From Candidatus Omnitrophota bacterium (GTDB lineage: Bacteria > Omnitrophota > Gorgyraeia > JAFGHF01), in contig JAMXCY010000006.1 of assembly GCA_024543015.1 (NCBI GenBank), positions 1-8,699 on the forward strand: 8,699 nt of DNA, read 5' to 3'. Shown piece by piece: positions 1 through 6,103 of the stretch. Under the pieces are notes generated by a model. The model was not told where the DNA came from. It made no database searches and worked only from the letters and a program-made list of their open reading frames with translations. The first letter of the stretch is position 1. Each line of letters begins with the position of its first letter. Both the position numbers and the translations under genes were made by a program.

Positions 1-966
1 TGTCACCAGGTCATCCCTGAGGCCGGGTTAATCTTACCTGGTAATTTGGTCGTAGGTGCTGATTCTCACACCTGCACTTACGGGGCACTGAATGCCTTTG
101 CCTGCGGTTTGGGTTCTACCGATATAGCCGTAGTCTTAGCCAGTGGTAAAAATTGGTTTAGGGTTCCTGAAACGATTAAGATTATAATTAAAGGGAAGCT
201 GCCTGCAGGCTTAAGTGCAAAAGATATCATTCTATATATAATTGGCCGCTTAGGGGCAAATGGCTGTACATATATGGCGATAGAATTTTCCGGACCAGTC
301 ATTGATAAGTTGGGCATGGACGGGCGTTTTACCATCAGCAATATGGTTGTAGAAATGGGGGCTAAGGCTGCGTTATTTGTCGCGGACAAGAAAACACTAC
401 GCTGGGTTAAGCAACACACAAACAGAGGAATTTCTCCTGTTTGCGCGGATAAAGACGCTGATTATAAAGAAATTAAAGAGTTCGATCTCTCTGGACTTTC
501 TCCTCAGGTAGCTAAGCCTCATAGCGTAGATAATGTAGTCAATATTGAAGCTATCTTAGGCACAAAGATTGACCTGGCTTATCTGGGAACCTGCACCAAT
601 GGCCGGTTAGAGGATTTAAGAGCAGCTGCAAGGATTTTGCAGGGAAGAACTATTCATCGTAGAGTTAGGCTTGTTGTTGCTCCGGCCTCACAAGAGGTAT
701 ATTTACAGGCAGCAAGGGCTGGCATACTAGAGGTGCTAACGCGCTCGGGGGCGGTAATCTTACCTGCGGGTTGTGGGCCTTGTGTGGGAACGCATGCCGG
801 GGTTCCTGCTGATAAAGAGGTAGTTATCTCAACAGCGAACAGAAACTTTAAAGGTAGAATGGGCAATCCCAAAGCCTCTATTTTTCTTAGCTCTCCTTTG
901 ACATTAGCTGCTTCAGTGGTGGAAGGTAAAATAGCTGATCCGCGGAAATATCTTAAACTAAGGTAG
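1..966 (+). CDS. leuC: LeuC/aconitase-family hydro-lyase large subunit (5' truncated)
   Basis: The reading frame is open from base 1, so the gene begins upstream; 321 residues are visible and roughly the first 90-100 of a ~420-residue family member are missing. The family (3-isopropylmalate dehydratase, homoaconitase and related stand-alone large subunits) carries a [4Fe-4S] cluster and moves a hydroxyl group by dehydration and rehydration. Visible hallmarks are GADSHT (visible residues 19-24) and the three cluster cysteines: one in GTCTNGR (residue 198) and two in CGPCVGTHAG (258 and 261). The NRNFKGRMGN stretch near the C-terminus is also typical. The partner small subunit is two genes downstream, after pilT. 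Family membership is clear. The substrate is not: the neighbouring isocitrate and malate dehydrogenases suggest citrate/isocitrate (aconitase role), while the leuC label reflects homology only. The TTG at base 46 is an internal leucine codon, not the start, because homology continues upstream of it. Confidence 0.92.
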   Translation, partial: CHQVIPEAGLILPGNLVVGADSHTCTYGALNAFACGLGSTDIAVVLASGKNWFRVPETIKIIIKGKLPAGLSAKDIILYIIGRLGANGCTYMAIEFSGPVIDKLGMDGRFTISNMVVEMGAKAALFVADKKTLRWVKQHTNRGISPVCADKDADYKEIKEFDLSGLSPQVAKPHSVDNVVNIEAILGTKIDLAYLGTCTNGRLEDLRAAARILQGRTIHRRVRLVVAPASQEVYLQAARAGILEVLTRSGAVILPAGCGPCVGTHAGVPADKEVVISTANRNFKGRMGNPKASIFLSSPLTLAASVVEGKIADPRKYLKLR

Positions 967-974
967 GTGATAAA

Positions 975-2030
975 ATGGATTTAGCAAGTTTGCTCAAGGA
1001 AGCTCAACAGAAGAACGCTTCGGATTTACATATCACTGAGAATACACCGCCAATTTTCCGAATCGATGGAAAACTCATCTTTACAGATTACAATAAGATC
1101 GACCGCGAGGAGACTAAGGATATGGTTTATAGCATCCTCAACGATGAGCAGAAAAAGATATTTGAAAAGAATTTAGAGCTGGATTTATCTTTAACGATGC
1201 CGGGCATCCAGCGGGTAAGAATAAATGTGCATATGCAAAGAGGAAGTGTAGAAGCTGCTTTTAGGTTGGTTAGTTTAAGAATTCGCTCTATCCGGGAGCT
1301 GGGGCTTCCTACAATAGTTGAAGACTTAGCCCGTAAGCCTTACGGCTTAGTATTAATTACCGGGCCTACGGGCACAGGCAAGACCACTACCTTGGCAGCA
1401 ATGACAGACTTGATTAATAACGAAAAAGAACATTTGATTGTAGTTATTGAAGATCCGATCGAATATATGCACGTAAACAAAAAAAGTGTAATTAAACAAA
1501 GAGAGGTTTATTCCGACACGCATTCTTTTTCCGAGGCCCTGAAGCATGCCCTGCGTCAGGACCCCGATGTAATCGTTGTGGGGGAAATGCGCGATTTAGA
1601 AACTATTTCTACTGTCTTAACGGCCGCAGAAACCGGGCATTTAGTCTTAGCTACTTTGCACACTCCGGATGCACCGCAAACAATAGACAGGATTATTGAT
1701 GTCTTTCCGCCGTACCAGCAAAGGCAGATAATGGTTCAGTTGTCTAATTCTTTACTAGGAGTGGTAGCGCAGCGGCTCCTCCCCAGAAAAGATATGTCTG
1801 GTAGAGTAGCGGCCACGGAAGTGATGATAGCAACTTCGGCTATCCGTAATCTAATTCGTGAAAACGAAACAGAACAGATGCCTACACTTATCCAGACCGG
1901 CTTACAATATGGGATGCACACTATGGATAGATCGCTGAAGCAGCTTTACGATCAGGGGATGATTTCTCGTGAATCAGCCGTAACTTTTGCCAAAGACCTT
2001 TCAGAATTTAAAGAGGGCGAAGATAAATAA
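975..2030 (+). CDS. pilT: PilT-type twitching motility / type IV pilus retraction ATPase
   Basis: A 351-residue secretion-superfamily ATPase, full length for PilT, which powers disassembly of type IV pili at the inner face of the cytoplasmic membrane. The N-terminal PAS-like domain (about 1-110) starts with the usual ASDLHI motif. The RecA-like core has a Walker A GPTGTGKT (130-137), an Asp box EDPIE (159-163), a Walker B with catalytic Glu (VIVVGEMRD, 199-207) and a His box HLVLATLHT (222-230). The C-terminal AIRNLIRE signature (289-296) is the PilT retraction motif and separates it from the extension ATPase PilB, which is also longer. The ATG has an AGGTAGGTGA ribosome site a few bases upstream and lies 8 bases after the hydro-lyase large subunit. 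The small subunit starts 5 bases after its stop. No other pilus gene is in the window, so its place inside this metabolic cluster is odd. Confidence 0.95.
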   Translation: MDLASLLKEAQQKNASDLHITENTPPIFRIDGKLIFTDYNKIDREETKDMVYSILNDEQKKIFEKNLELDLSLTMPGIQRVRINVHMQRGSVEAAFRLVSLRIRSIRELGLPTIVEDLARKPYGLVLITGPTGTGKTTTLAAMTDLINNEKEHLIVVIEDPIEYMHVNKKSVIKQREVYSDTHSFSEALKHALRQDPDVIVVGEMRDLETISTVLTAAETGHLVLATLHTPDAPQTIDRIIDVFPPYQQRQIMVQLSNSLLGVVAQRLLPRKDMSGRVAATEVMIATSAIRNLIRENETEQMPTLIQTGLQYGMHTMDRSLKQLYDQGMISRESAVTFAKDLSEFKEGEDK

Positions 2031-2035
2031 CGACT

Positions 2036-2542
2036 ATGAAAAAGGTTGCTCGGGCCTACAAATTTGGCGACAATATCAGCACAGACTTAATTATTTCCGG
2101 TAGATACAAGTTCTCTATCCGCGATATGAAAGAGCTGGCCAAGCACGTAATGGAAGATGCCGATAGCGGATTTTACCGGAAAATCAAGAACAAACCTTCT
2201 TTTATAGTAGCAGGATGGAATTTCGGCATGGGCTCTTCCCGGGAACAGGCTCCCCGGGCGATAAAAGAAGCCGGGGTTCTAGCGGTAATAGCTAAGAATT
2301 TCGCCCGTATCTTTTACCGTAATTCTTTTAATATCGGCCTGGCTTTGGTAGAATGTAATACCGACTTGATTTTTCACGGAGATGTTTTAGAGCTGGATTT
2401 GAATAAAAATTACTTAAAGAACAAAACCAAAAGAAAAAATATTCCCCTTAAGCCAATGCATCCGGTAATGAAAAACTTACTCAGGGCTGGGGGAGTAGTA
2501 AAATACTTTAAAAAAAATAAGGGGTTAAACTTTGGTTCATAA
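2036..2542 (+). CDS. leuD: LeuD/aconitase-family hydro-lyase small subunit
   Basis: A 168-residue swivelling-domain subunit, the normal length for the stand-alone archaeal-type LeuD/homoaconitase small subunit. It should pair with the large subunit at the window's start. Family motifs are DNISTDLI (12-19), GSSREQAPRAI (66-76, the substrate-carboxylate-binding region) and FARIFYRNSFNIGL (89-102). The loop that sets substrate choice reads Y24-K-F-S27. From family knowledge, isopropylmalate isomerases tend to show YLVY here and methanogen homoaconitases YLRT, so this protein fits neither class; given the isocitrate dehydrogenase next door, aconitase activity is a reasonable guess. The ATG has no well-spaced Shine-Dalgarno: the nearest GAGGG lies about 18 bases upstream inside pilT. 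Initiation therefore probably depends on ribosomes finishing pilT 5 bases earlier. The 3' end overlaps the next gene by 11 bases. Confidence 0.88.
   Translation: MKKVARAYKFGDNISTDLIISGRYKFSIRDMKELAKHVMEDADSGFYRKIKNKPSFIVAGWNFGMGSSREQAPRAIKEAGVLAVIAKNFARIFYRNSFNIGLALVECNTDLIFHGDVLELDLNKNYLKNKTKRKNIPLKPMHPVMKNLLRAGGVVKYFKKNKGLNFGS
2519..2524 (+). promoter_or_regulatory. Shine-Dalgarno selecting a TTG start for isocitrate dehydrogenase
   Basis: AAGGGG ends 7 bases before a TTG codon at 2532, inside the last codons of the small-subunit gene. No ATG or GTG lies in frame nearby, and the protein must start before the conserved ITLIPGDGIGPE nucleotide-fold motif, so this site supports the TTG start. 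Confidence 0.7.
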
Positions 2543-3617
2543 TATCACTCTTATTCCCGGTGATGGCATCGGGCCGGAAGTTACTTTGGCCGCTAAGAGA
2601 TGTATTGAGGCAACAGGAGTAGATGTTCGCTGGGAAGAGGCTCTGGCTGGAGCTGACGCCCGAGAAAAATATGGGGATATCCTGCCTGAGGAGACACTTG
2701 CTTCGGTTAAGAAAAATAAAGTAGCGCTTAAAGGACCGGTGATTACTCCTATTGGCGAGGGTTTTCGCTCGGTAAATGTAAAACTGCGGCAAAGCTTAGA
2801 GCTTTATGCCTGCCTGCGCCCCTGTAAGTGGTATGAGGGTGTCAAGGCTCCTTATCAAGGCGTTGATTTAGTAGTGATCAGAGAAAATACCGAAGACCTT
2901 TACGCAGGAATTGAGTTTGAGAAAGACCAAAAAAATACCCGGGACCTCTTAGAGAATATCAACAAGATTAGCGATAGGAAAATAACAGCAGATAGCGCTA
3001 TTGGCATAAAACTTATTTCCGAAAGCGGCTCACGCAGGATTGTGCGCTTTGCTTTTGAGTACGCCCTGGCTAACAAAAGAAAAAAAGTCACTTGCGTGCA
3101 TAAGGCTAATATTATGAAGTTTACCGATGGACTATTTTTAAAAGTGGCCAGAGATGTAGCCAAAGAGTATGCGGGTAAAATTGAATTTGAAGACAAATTG
3201 ATTGACAATATCTGTATGCAGTTAATTCAGAGGCCTTTGGATTACGACTGTTTGGTTTTACCCAATCTTTATGGAGATATTGTTTCCGATCTATGTGCTG
3301 GACTGGTGGGCGGATTGGGGATCTCACCCGGAGCCAATATCGGAGAGAACATAGCTGTTTTTGAGGCCACGCATGGAAGCGCGCCAAAATATAAAGGGAA
3401 AAATAAAGTTAACCCAACGGCCATGATTTTATCCGCAGCAATGCTGCTTAGACATATCGGGGAGGCTAAAGCTGCCCAGAGACTAGAAACCGCGGTTGCT
3501 CAAGTAATTAAAGAAGGGAAAAAAGTAACTTACGATTTAAAGAAGGATAGAGACGATCCGCAAGCAGTCGGCACAAGTGAGATGGCTGATGCCATCATCG
3601 AGAGGTTAAAAAGATGA
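2532..3617 (+). CDS. icd: Isocitrate dehydrogenase (IDH/IPMDH family), probably NADP-preferring
   Basis: A 361-residue beta-decarboxylating dehydrogenase that should oxidise isocitrate to 2-oxoglutarate and CO2 in the cytoplasm. It opens with LIPGDGIGPE (7-16). The substrate region reads FRSVNVKLRQ (78-87): the S-x-N-x-x-x-R pattern (Ser80, Asn82, Arg86) is that of isocitrate enzymes, whereas isopropylmalate dehydrogenases carry an E-x-x-L-L segment there. Arg96, Arg117, Tyr124, Lys191 (HKANIMK) and the metal-binding Asp249/Asp253 (YGDIVSD) are all present. At the coenzyme site, HGSAPKYKG...KVNP places Lys286, Tyr287 and Val293 where E. coli NADP-IDH has Lys344, Tyr345 and Val351, and Tyr334 matches Tyr391; the partner Arg395 is Lys338. 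This argues for NADP rather than NAD. The length is closer to the short NAD-IDH/LeuB enzymes. It starts at TTG, overlaps the small subunit by 11 bases, and shares ATGA with the next gene. Confidence 0.9.
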   Translation: MVHNITLIPGDGIGPEVTLAAKRCIEATGVDVRWEEALAGADAREKYGDILPEETLASVKKNKVALKGPVITPIGEGFRSVNVKLRQSLELYACLRPCKWYEGVKAPYQGVDLVVIRENTEDLYAGIEFEKDQKNTRDLLENINKISDRKITADSAIGIKLISESGSRRIVRFAFEYALANKRKKVTCVHKANIMKFTDGLFLKVARDVAKEYAGKIEFEDKLIDNICMQLIQRPLDYDCLVLPNLYGDIVSDLCAGLVGGLGISPGANIGENIAVFEATHGSAPKYKGKNKVNPTAMILSAAMLLRHIGEAKAAQRLETAVAQVIKEGKKVTYDLKKDRDDPQAVGTSEMADAIIERLKR

Positions 3618-4534
3618 AGGTAGCGATAATTGGAGCAGGGAATGTGGGAGCTACCTCGGCCCAGCGGATTGCCGAAGCCGATTTAGCTGATGTGGTCCTT
3701 TTGGACGTTGTCCAAGGAAAGGCCGAAGCAAAAGCTTTGGATTTAAGCAGCGCCTCTTCTATTATCCGGCATTCGCGCAGCATTACCGGAACCACTGATT
3801 ATCAGGGTATTGCTGAGGCAGATATTGTTGTAGTTACAGCAGGAAGTGCCCGTCAACCAGGGCAGAATCGTGCGGACCTATTACTGGATAACGCTAAGAC
3901 AATTAAAGATATTTCTAAGAACTTAGTCGAATATTGCCCTGATTCCATAGTGATAGTGGTTACTAATCCACTTGATGCGATGACTTATTTGACTTTGAAG
4001 ACAACCGGATTTGCCGCAGACCGGGTTATCGGCATGGGTGGGGTATCCGACAGTGCCCGTTTTAATATGTTAGTTGCCGCTGAACTGAACACGGCCAGCC
4101 AGCATATTCAGTCTGTAATTATCGGCGCTCACGCAAACAATATGGTAATTCTGCCCAGGCTTTCTACCGTGCTGGGTAGCTCAATTAGCGAGTTACTTCC
4201 TCAAGACAGAATTGAGAAATTAATTGAAGAGACGCGCAATTTTGGCGCCAGAATTGTTAAACTGCTTGGTAAAGGCAGTGCATATTATGGTCCTTCAGCA
4301 GGGATATTTTCACTTGTAGACTCCATAGTTAAGGATAGCAAAAGCATCCTCTGCGCTTCTGTTTATCTTGGGGGCCCATACGGTCTTCGCGATTTGTGCA
4401 TAGGCGTGCCGGTAAAAGTAGGAAGGTTAGGGATAGAGGAGATTATCGAATTAAAATTAGAAGAAAAGGAAAAAAACGACTTTTTGGATTCAGCGGAAAG
4501 CGTAAAAAAATTAATTAAAGAATTGGGAGTATGA
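3614..4534 (+). CDS. mdh: Malate dehydrogenase, LDH-like type
   Basis: A 306-residue NAD-dependent 2-hydroxyacid dehydrogenase expected to interconvert malate and oxaloacetate. The N-terminal Rossmann fold has GAGNVG (7-12), and Asp31 at the end of the second strand favours NAD. The mobile-loop segment ARQPGQNR keeps Arg80 and Arg86, the pair that selects malate over lactate (lactate enzymes have Gln at the first position). Asn118 (VTNPLD), the catalytic relay Asp146 and substrate-binding Arg149 (VSDSARF), and the catalytic His173 are all present. The segment around the histidine is unusual: GAHANN, where most relatives have GGHGD followed by D or T. The start ATG overlaps the preceding stop (ATGA), with AGAGG 8 bases upstream. 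Lactate dehydrogenase is the main alternative but is disfavoured by Arg80. Sitting beside isocitrate dehydrogenase, it points to a TCA-type module. Confidence 0.9.
   Translation: MKVAIIGAGNVGATSAQRIAEADLADVVLLDVVQGKAEAKALDLSSASSIIRHSRSITGTTDYQGIAEADIVVVTAGSARQPGQNRADLLLDNAKTIKDISKNLVEYCPDSIVIVVTNPLDAMTYLTLKTTGFAADRVIGMGGVSDSARFNMLVAAELNTASQHIQSVIIGAHANNMVILPRLSTVLGSSISELLPQDRIEKLIEETRNFGARIVKLLGKGSAYYGPSAGIFSLVDSIVKDSKSILCASVYLGGPYGLRDLCIGVPVKVGRLGIEEIIELKLEEKEKNDFLDSAESVKKLIKELGV
4525..4529 (+). promoter_or_regulatory. Shine-Dalgarno deciding the aminotransferase start
   Basis: GGGAG lies 1 base before the ATG at 4531 but 7 bases before the ATG at 4537. The first distance is too short for normal initiation, so 4537 is the likelier start. 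That leaves 2 bases between the malate dehydrogenase stop and the aminotransferase start rather than an overlap. Confidence 0.6.
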
Positions 4535-4536
4535 CG

Positions 4537-5721
4537 ATGCAGGAAGCAAATAGGATGAAAAGGTTACCACTATATCTTTTTACAATCATCGACCACCTAA
4601 AAGAAGAGGCCCGGCAAAAAGGAATAGACATAGTAGACTTAGGCATGGGCAATCCCGACCAGCCAACTCCTAAACATATTGTTGATGAATTATGCAGACA
4701 GGCAAAACATACAGAAAACCACCGCTATCCCCGGCCTAACGAACCGGCAGAAATGAAGCTTAAAGAGGCAATCGCCAATTGGTATAAGGACAGGTTTAAT
4801 GTTGATCTTGATCCAAAGAGCGAAGTGTTGCCGTTGATTGGTTCAAAAGAAGGCGTAGCCCATTTATCTTTAGCGTTTTTAAATCACGATGACATGGCCT
4901 TGGTCCCCAGTCCCGCATATCCCGTACATTTTAATGGGGTAATTATGGCCGGCGGCATCCTTTATAATATTCCTATGACCGAAGAGAATAATTTCATCCC
5001 GGACTTAAGAAGCATCAACAATAGCGTTCTGAAGATGTCCAAGCTTTTGTTTTTAAGTTATCCGCATAATCCTACTACCAGCGTTGTAGATTTGGGTTTT
5101 TACCAAGACGTAGCCAGATGGGCGAAAGCCAAAGATATTATTATTGCCAGCGACTTAGCTTATTCCGATATAGTATTTGACGGCTACAAGGCGCCAAGCA
5201 TATTACAAGTTAAGGGTATGAAAGAAAAGACTATTGAGTTTCACACTCTTTCTAAATCTTACAACATGCCTGGCTGGCGTATTGGTTATGCTGTGGGCAA
5301 CAAAGATATTTTGGCGTCATTAGCTAAAACTAAAAGTTATATCGACTTCGGTATCTTCCGGCCTATCCAATATGCAGCAGTTAAAGCTTTAAGCGGATCT
5401 CAGGATTGCGTAAAAAGACTTGTGGGGATGTATAAAAACAGAAGAGATGTATTTGTAGATGGCCTAAACAGTATTGGTTGGAAAGTCCCTAGACCTAAGG
5501 CAACATTTTATGTTTGGGCCCGCATCCCTTTAAAATACGATGCCTTAACTTCTATGGAATTTGCTGAGCTTTTAGTCAATGAAGTTGGGGTAGTAGTTGC
5601 TCCAGGTACAGGTTTTGGCGAATATGGCGAGGGTTATGTCCGCTTTGCTTTGGTAGAACCTGAGGAAAAGCTCAAAACTGCTGTTGAGCGGATTAAAAAA
5701 CTTCTGGCTATGAAAAGCTAA
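4537..5721 (+). CDS. Class I/II PLP aminotransferase, AlaC / LL-DAP-aminotransferase-like
   Basis: A 394-residue fold-type I aminotransferase (396 if the ATG at 4531 is used; residue numbers here follow that longer form). The N-terminal segment RLPLYLFTIIDHLK leading to DLGMGNPDQPTP (36-47) is typical of the group containing E. coli AlaC and LL-diaminopimelate aminotransferases. PLP contacts are visible: Asn180 (PHNPT), Asp208 and Tyr211 (SDLAYSD), the Schiff-base Lys242 in SKSYNMPGWR, Arg250, and the substrate-carboxylate Arg371 in GYVRFAL. The run SDLAYSDIVFDGYKAPSI resembles AlaC most closely, so glutamate-pyruvate transamination is the first guess; aspartate or diaminopimelate chemistry cannot be excluded. 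The upstream genes would make 2-oxoglutarate and oxaloacetate, the amino acceptor or keto products for such an enzyme. It is followed by 27 bases and then the small protein gene. Confidence 0.88.
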   Translation: MQEANRMKRLPLYLFTIIDHLKEEARQKGIDIVDLGMGNPDQPTPKHIVDELCRQAKHTENHRYPRPNEPAEMKLKEAIANWYKDRFNVDLDPKSEVLPLIGSKEGVAHLSLAFLNHDDMALVPSPAYPVHFNGVIMAGGILYNIPMTEENNFIPDLRSINNSVLKMSKLLFLSYPHNPTTSVVDLGFYQDVARWAKAKDIIIASDLAYSDIVFDGYKAPSILQVKGMKEKTIEFHTLSKSYNMPGWRIGYAVGNKDILASLAKTKSYIDFGIFRPIQYAAVKALSGSQDCVKRLVGMYKNRRDVFVDGLNSIGWKVPRPKATFYVWARIPLKYDALTSMEFAELLVNEVGVVVAPGTGFGEYGEGYVRFALVEPEEKLKTAVERIKKLLAMKS

Positions 5722-5736
5722 GTCAGATAAATCAGA

Positions 5737-5742
5737 AGGAGG
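5737..5742 (+). promoter_or_regulatory. Consensus Shine-Dalgarno for the 78-residue protein
   Basis: AGGAGG sits 6 bases before the ATG at 5749, the strongest ribosome site in the window. It marks this short frame as a real gene and hints that it is made in larger amounts than its neighbours. Confidence 0.85.
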
Positions 5743-5748
5743 TTAGCT

Positions 5749-5985
5749 ATGCCATACGACAGCAACTTGGACGAAAAGGTATTTTCCAAATCCTGGGAAA
5801 ACGACACAGGAAGATTAACGGTAAGCATATATTCTTACAACAAAGGTGTAAAGAAGTTACAAATTAGTAGAGAAAACAGGGACAATGAAGGTGAATTTAG
5901 GTTTGCTAAGCTGGGTAGGATGAGCAAAGAAGAAATAGAGTCCATCCTCCCTTTGTTGCAGGAAGCCGTAAAAAGTATGGGCTGA
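5749..5985 (+). CDS. Small 78-residue protein, possible PC4-like fold
   Basis: Function not recognised with certainty. It is a soluble, charged protein of 78 residues with no signal peptide, membrane segment or cysteines. The sequence suggests several short strands (RLTVSIYSYN 22-31, KKLQISREN 35-43, EFRFAKLGRMS 49-59) followed by one helix (KEEIESILPLLQEAVKSM, 60-77). That strand-strand-strand-helix layout, with a basic turn (KLGR) just before the helix, resembles PC4/Sub1-type single-stranded nucleic-acid-binding domains, but the match is by shape rather than by a firm motif. It has a consensus ribosome site, follows the aminotransferase by 27 bases and is the last gene of the metabolic cluster. 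It may be cotranscribed, or have its own message; no promoter stands out in the 27-base gap. Confidence 0.8.
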   Translation: MPYDSNLDEKVFSKSWENDTGRLTVSIYSYNKGVKKLQISRENRDNEGEFRFAKLGRMSKEEIESILPLLQEAVKSMG

Positions 5986-6042
5986 AGCATCTCTTTAACC
6001 TAAAATACACCCTCCGAACCCTTTCTTTCTCTCTTTTTTTAT
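5986..6042 (+). other. Intergenic stretch with pyrimidine tract, no clear terminator
   Basis: Between the small protein and the promoter of the lipid operon. It holds an uninterrupted pyrimidine run at 6019-6040 that ends in seven Ts. A GC-rich hairpin before the T run would make it an intrinsic terminator, but none could be found by eye. The C-rich, G-poor strand would suit Rho-dependent termination, which is only inferred. Confidence 0.45.
5995..6007 (+). repeat. Short direct repeat, copy 1 (partner at 6083-6095)
   Basis: TTAACCTAAAATA here and TTAACCCAAAATA at 6083-6095 agree at 12 of 13 bases, with starts 88 bases apart. They flank the promoter of the lipid operon, and the second copy includes the right half of the palindrome at 6077-6088. 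This could be a repeated operator half-site or chance in AT-rich DNA. Confidence 0.35.
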
Positions 6043-6071
6043 TTGCCCAAACCAGTGATTTATGCTATATT
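6043..6071 (+). promoter_or_regulatory. Sigma70-type promoter for the lipid operon
   Basis: TTGCCC (6043-6048) and TATATT (6066-6071) are separated by 17 bases, and a TG one base upstream of the -10 (6063-6064) makes an extended -10. Transcription would start near 6077-6079, about 25 bases before the glycosyltransferase ATG. The first three bases of the -35 box and five of six in the -10 box match consensus. Position and spacing fit well; no experimental support can be seen here. Confidence 0.65.
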
Positions 6072-6076
6072 AAAAA

Positions 6077-6088
6077 GGTTAATTAACC
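6077..6088. repeat. Perfect 12-bp palindrome at predicted transcription start
   Basis: GGTTAATTAACC reads identically on both strands and begins 5 bases after the -10 box, so it overlaps the expected start of transcription. A repressor bound here would block initiation. With no loop it is a poor hairpin, so a DNA-level operator is likelier than an RNA element. The right half belongs to a direct repeat also found at 5995. Confidence 0.45.
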
Positions 6089-6103
6089 CAAAATAGGTAA
6101 ATT

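Noticed and set aside
46..48. TTG as a start codon for the first gene
   Set aside because: The frame is open to base 1 and the residues before it (ending ILPGN) match the LeuC family, so the gene is cut by the window edge and the TTG codes for an internal leucine.
78..419. Minus-strand open frames here and in several other places (for example 2508-2792, 2900-3208, 6841-7152)
   Set aside because: Each lies opposite a well-identified gene, has no family motif and lacks a convincing ribosome site; they are by-products of the coding strand.
2532..3617. Isopropylmalate dehydrogenase (leuB) suggested by the leuC/leuD neighbours
   Set aside because: The substrate segment carries the isocitrate S-x-N-x-x-x-R pattern and not the E-x-x-L-L pattern of LeuB.
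4531..4533. ATG at 4531 as the aminotransferase start, giving an ATGA overlap
   Set aside because: The GGGAG site would be only 1 base away; the ATG at 4537 has 7-base spacing. The overlap start remains possible but is less likely.
6019..6040. Intrinsic terminator at the T-rich tract
   Set aside because: No stable GC-rich stem could be found directly upstream of the T run.
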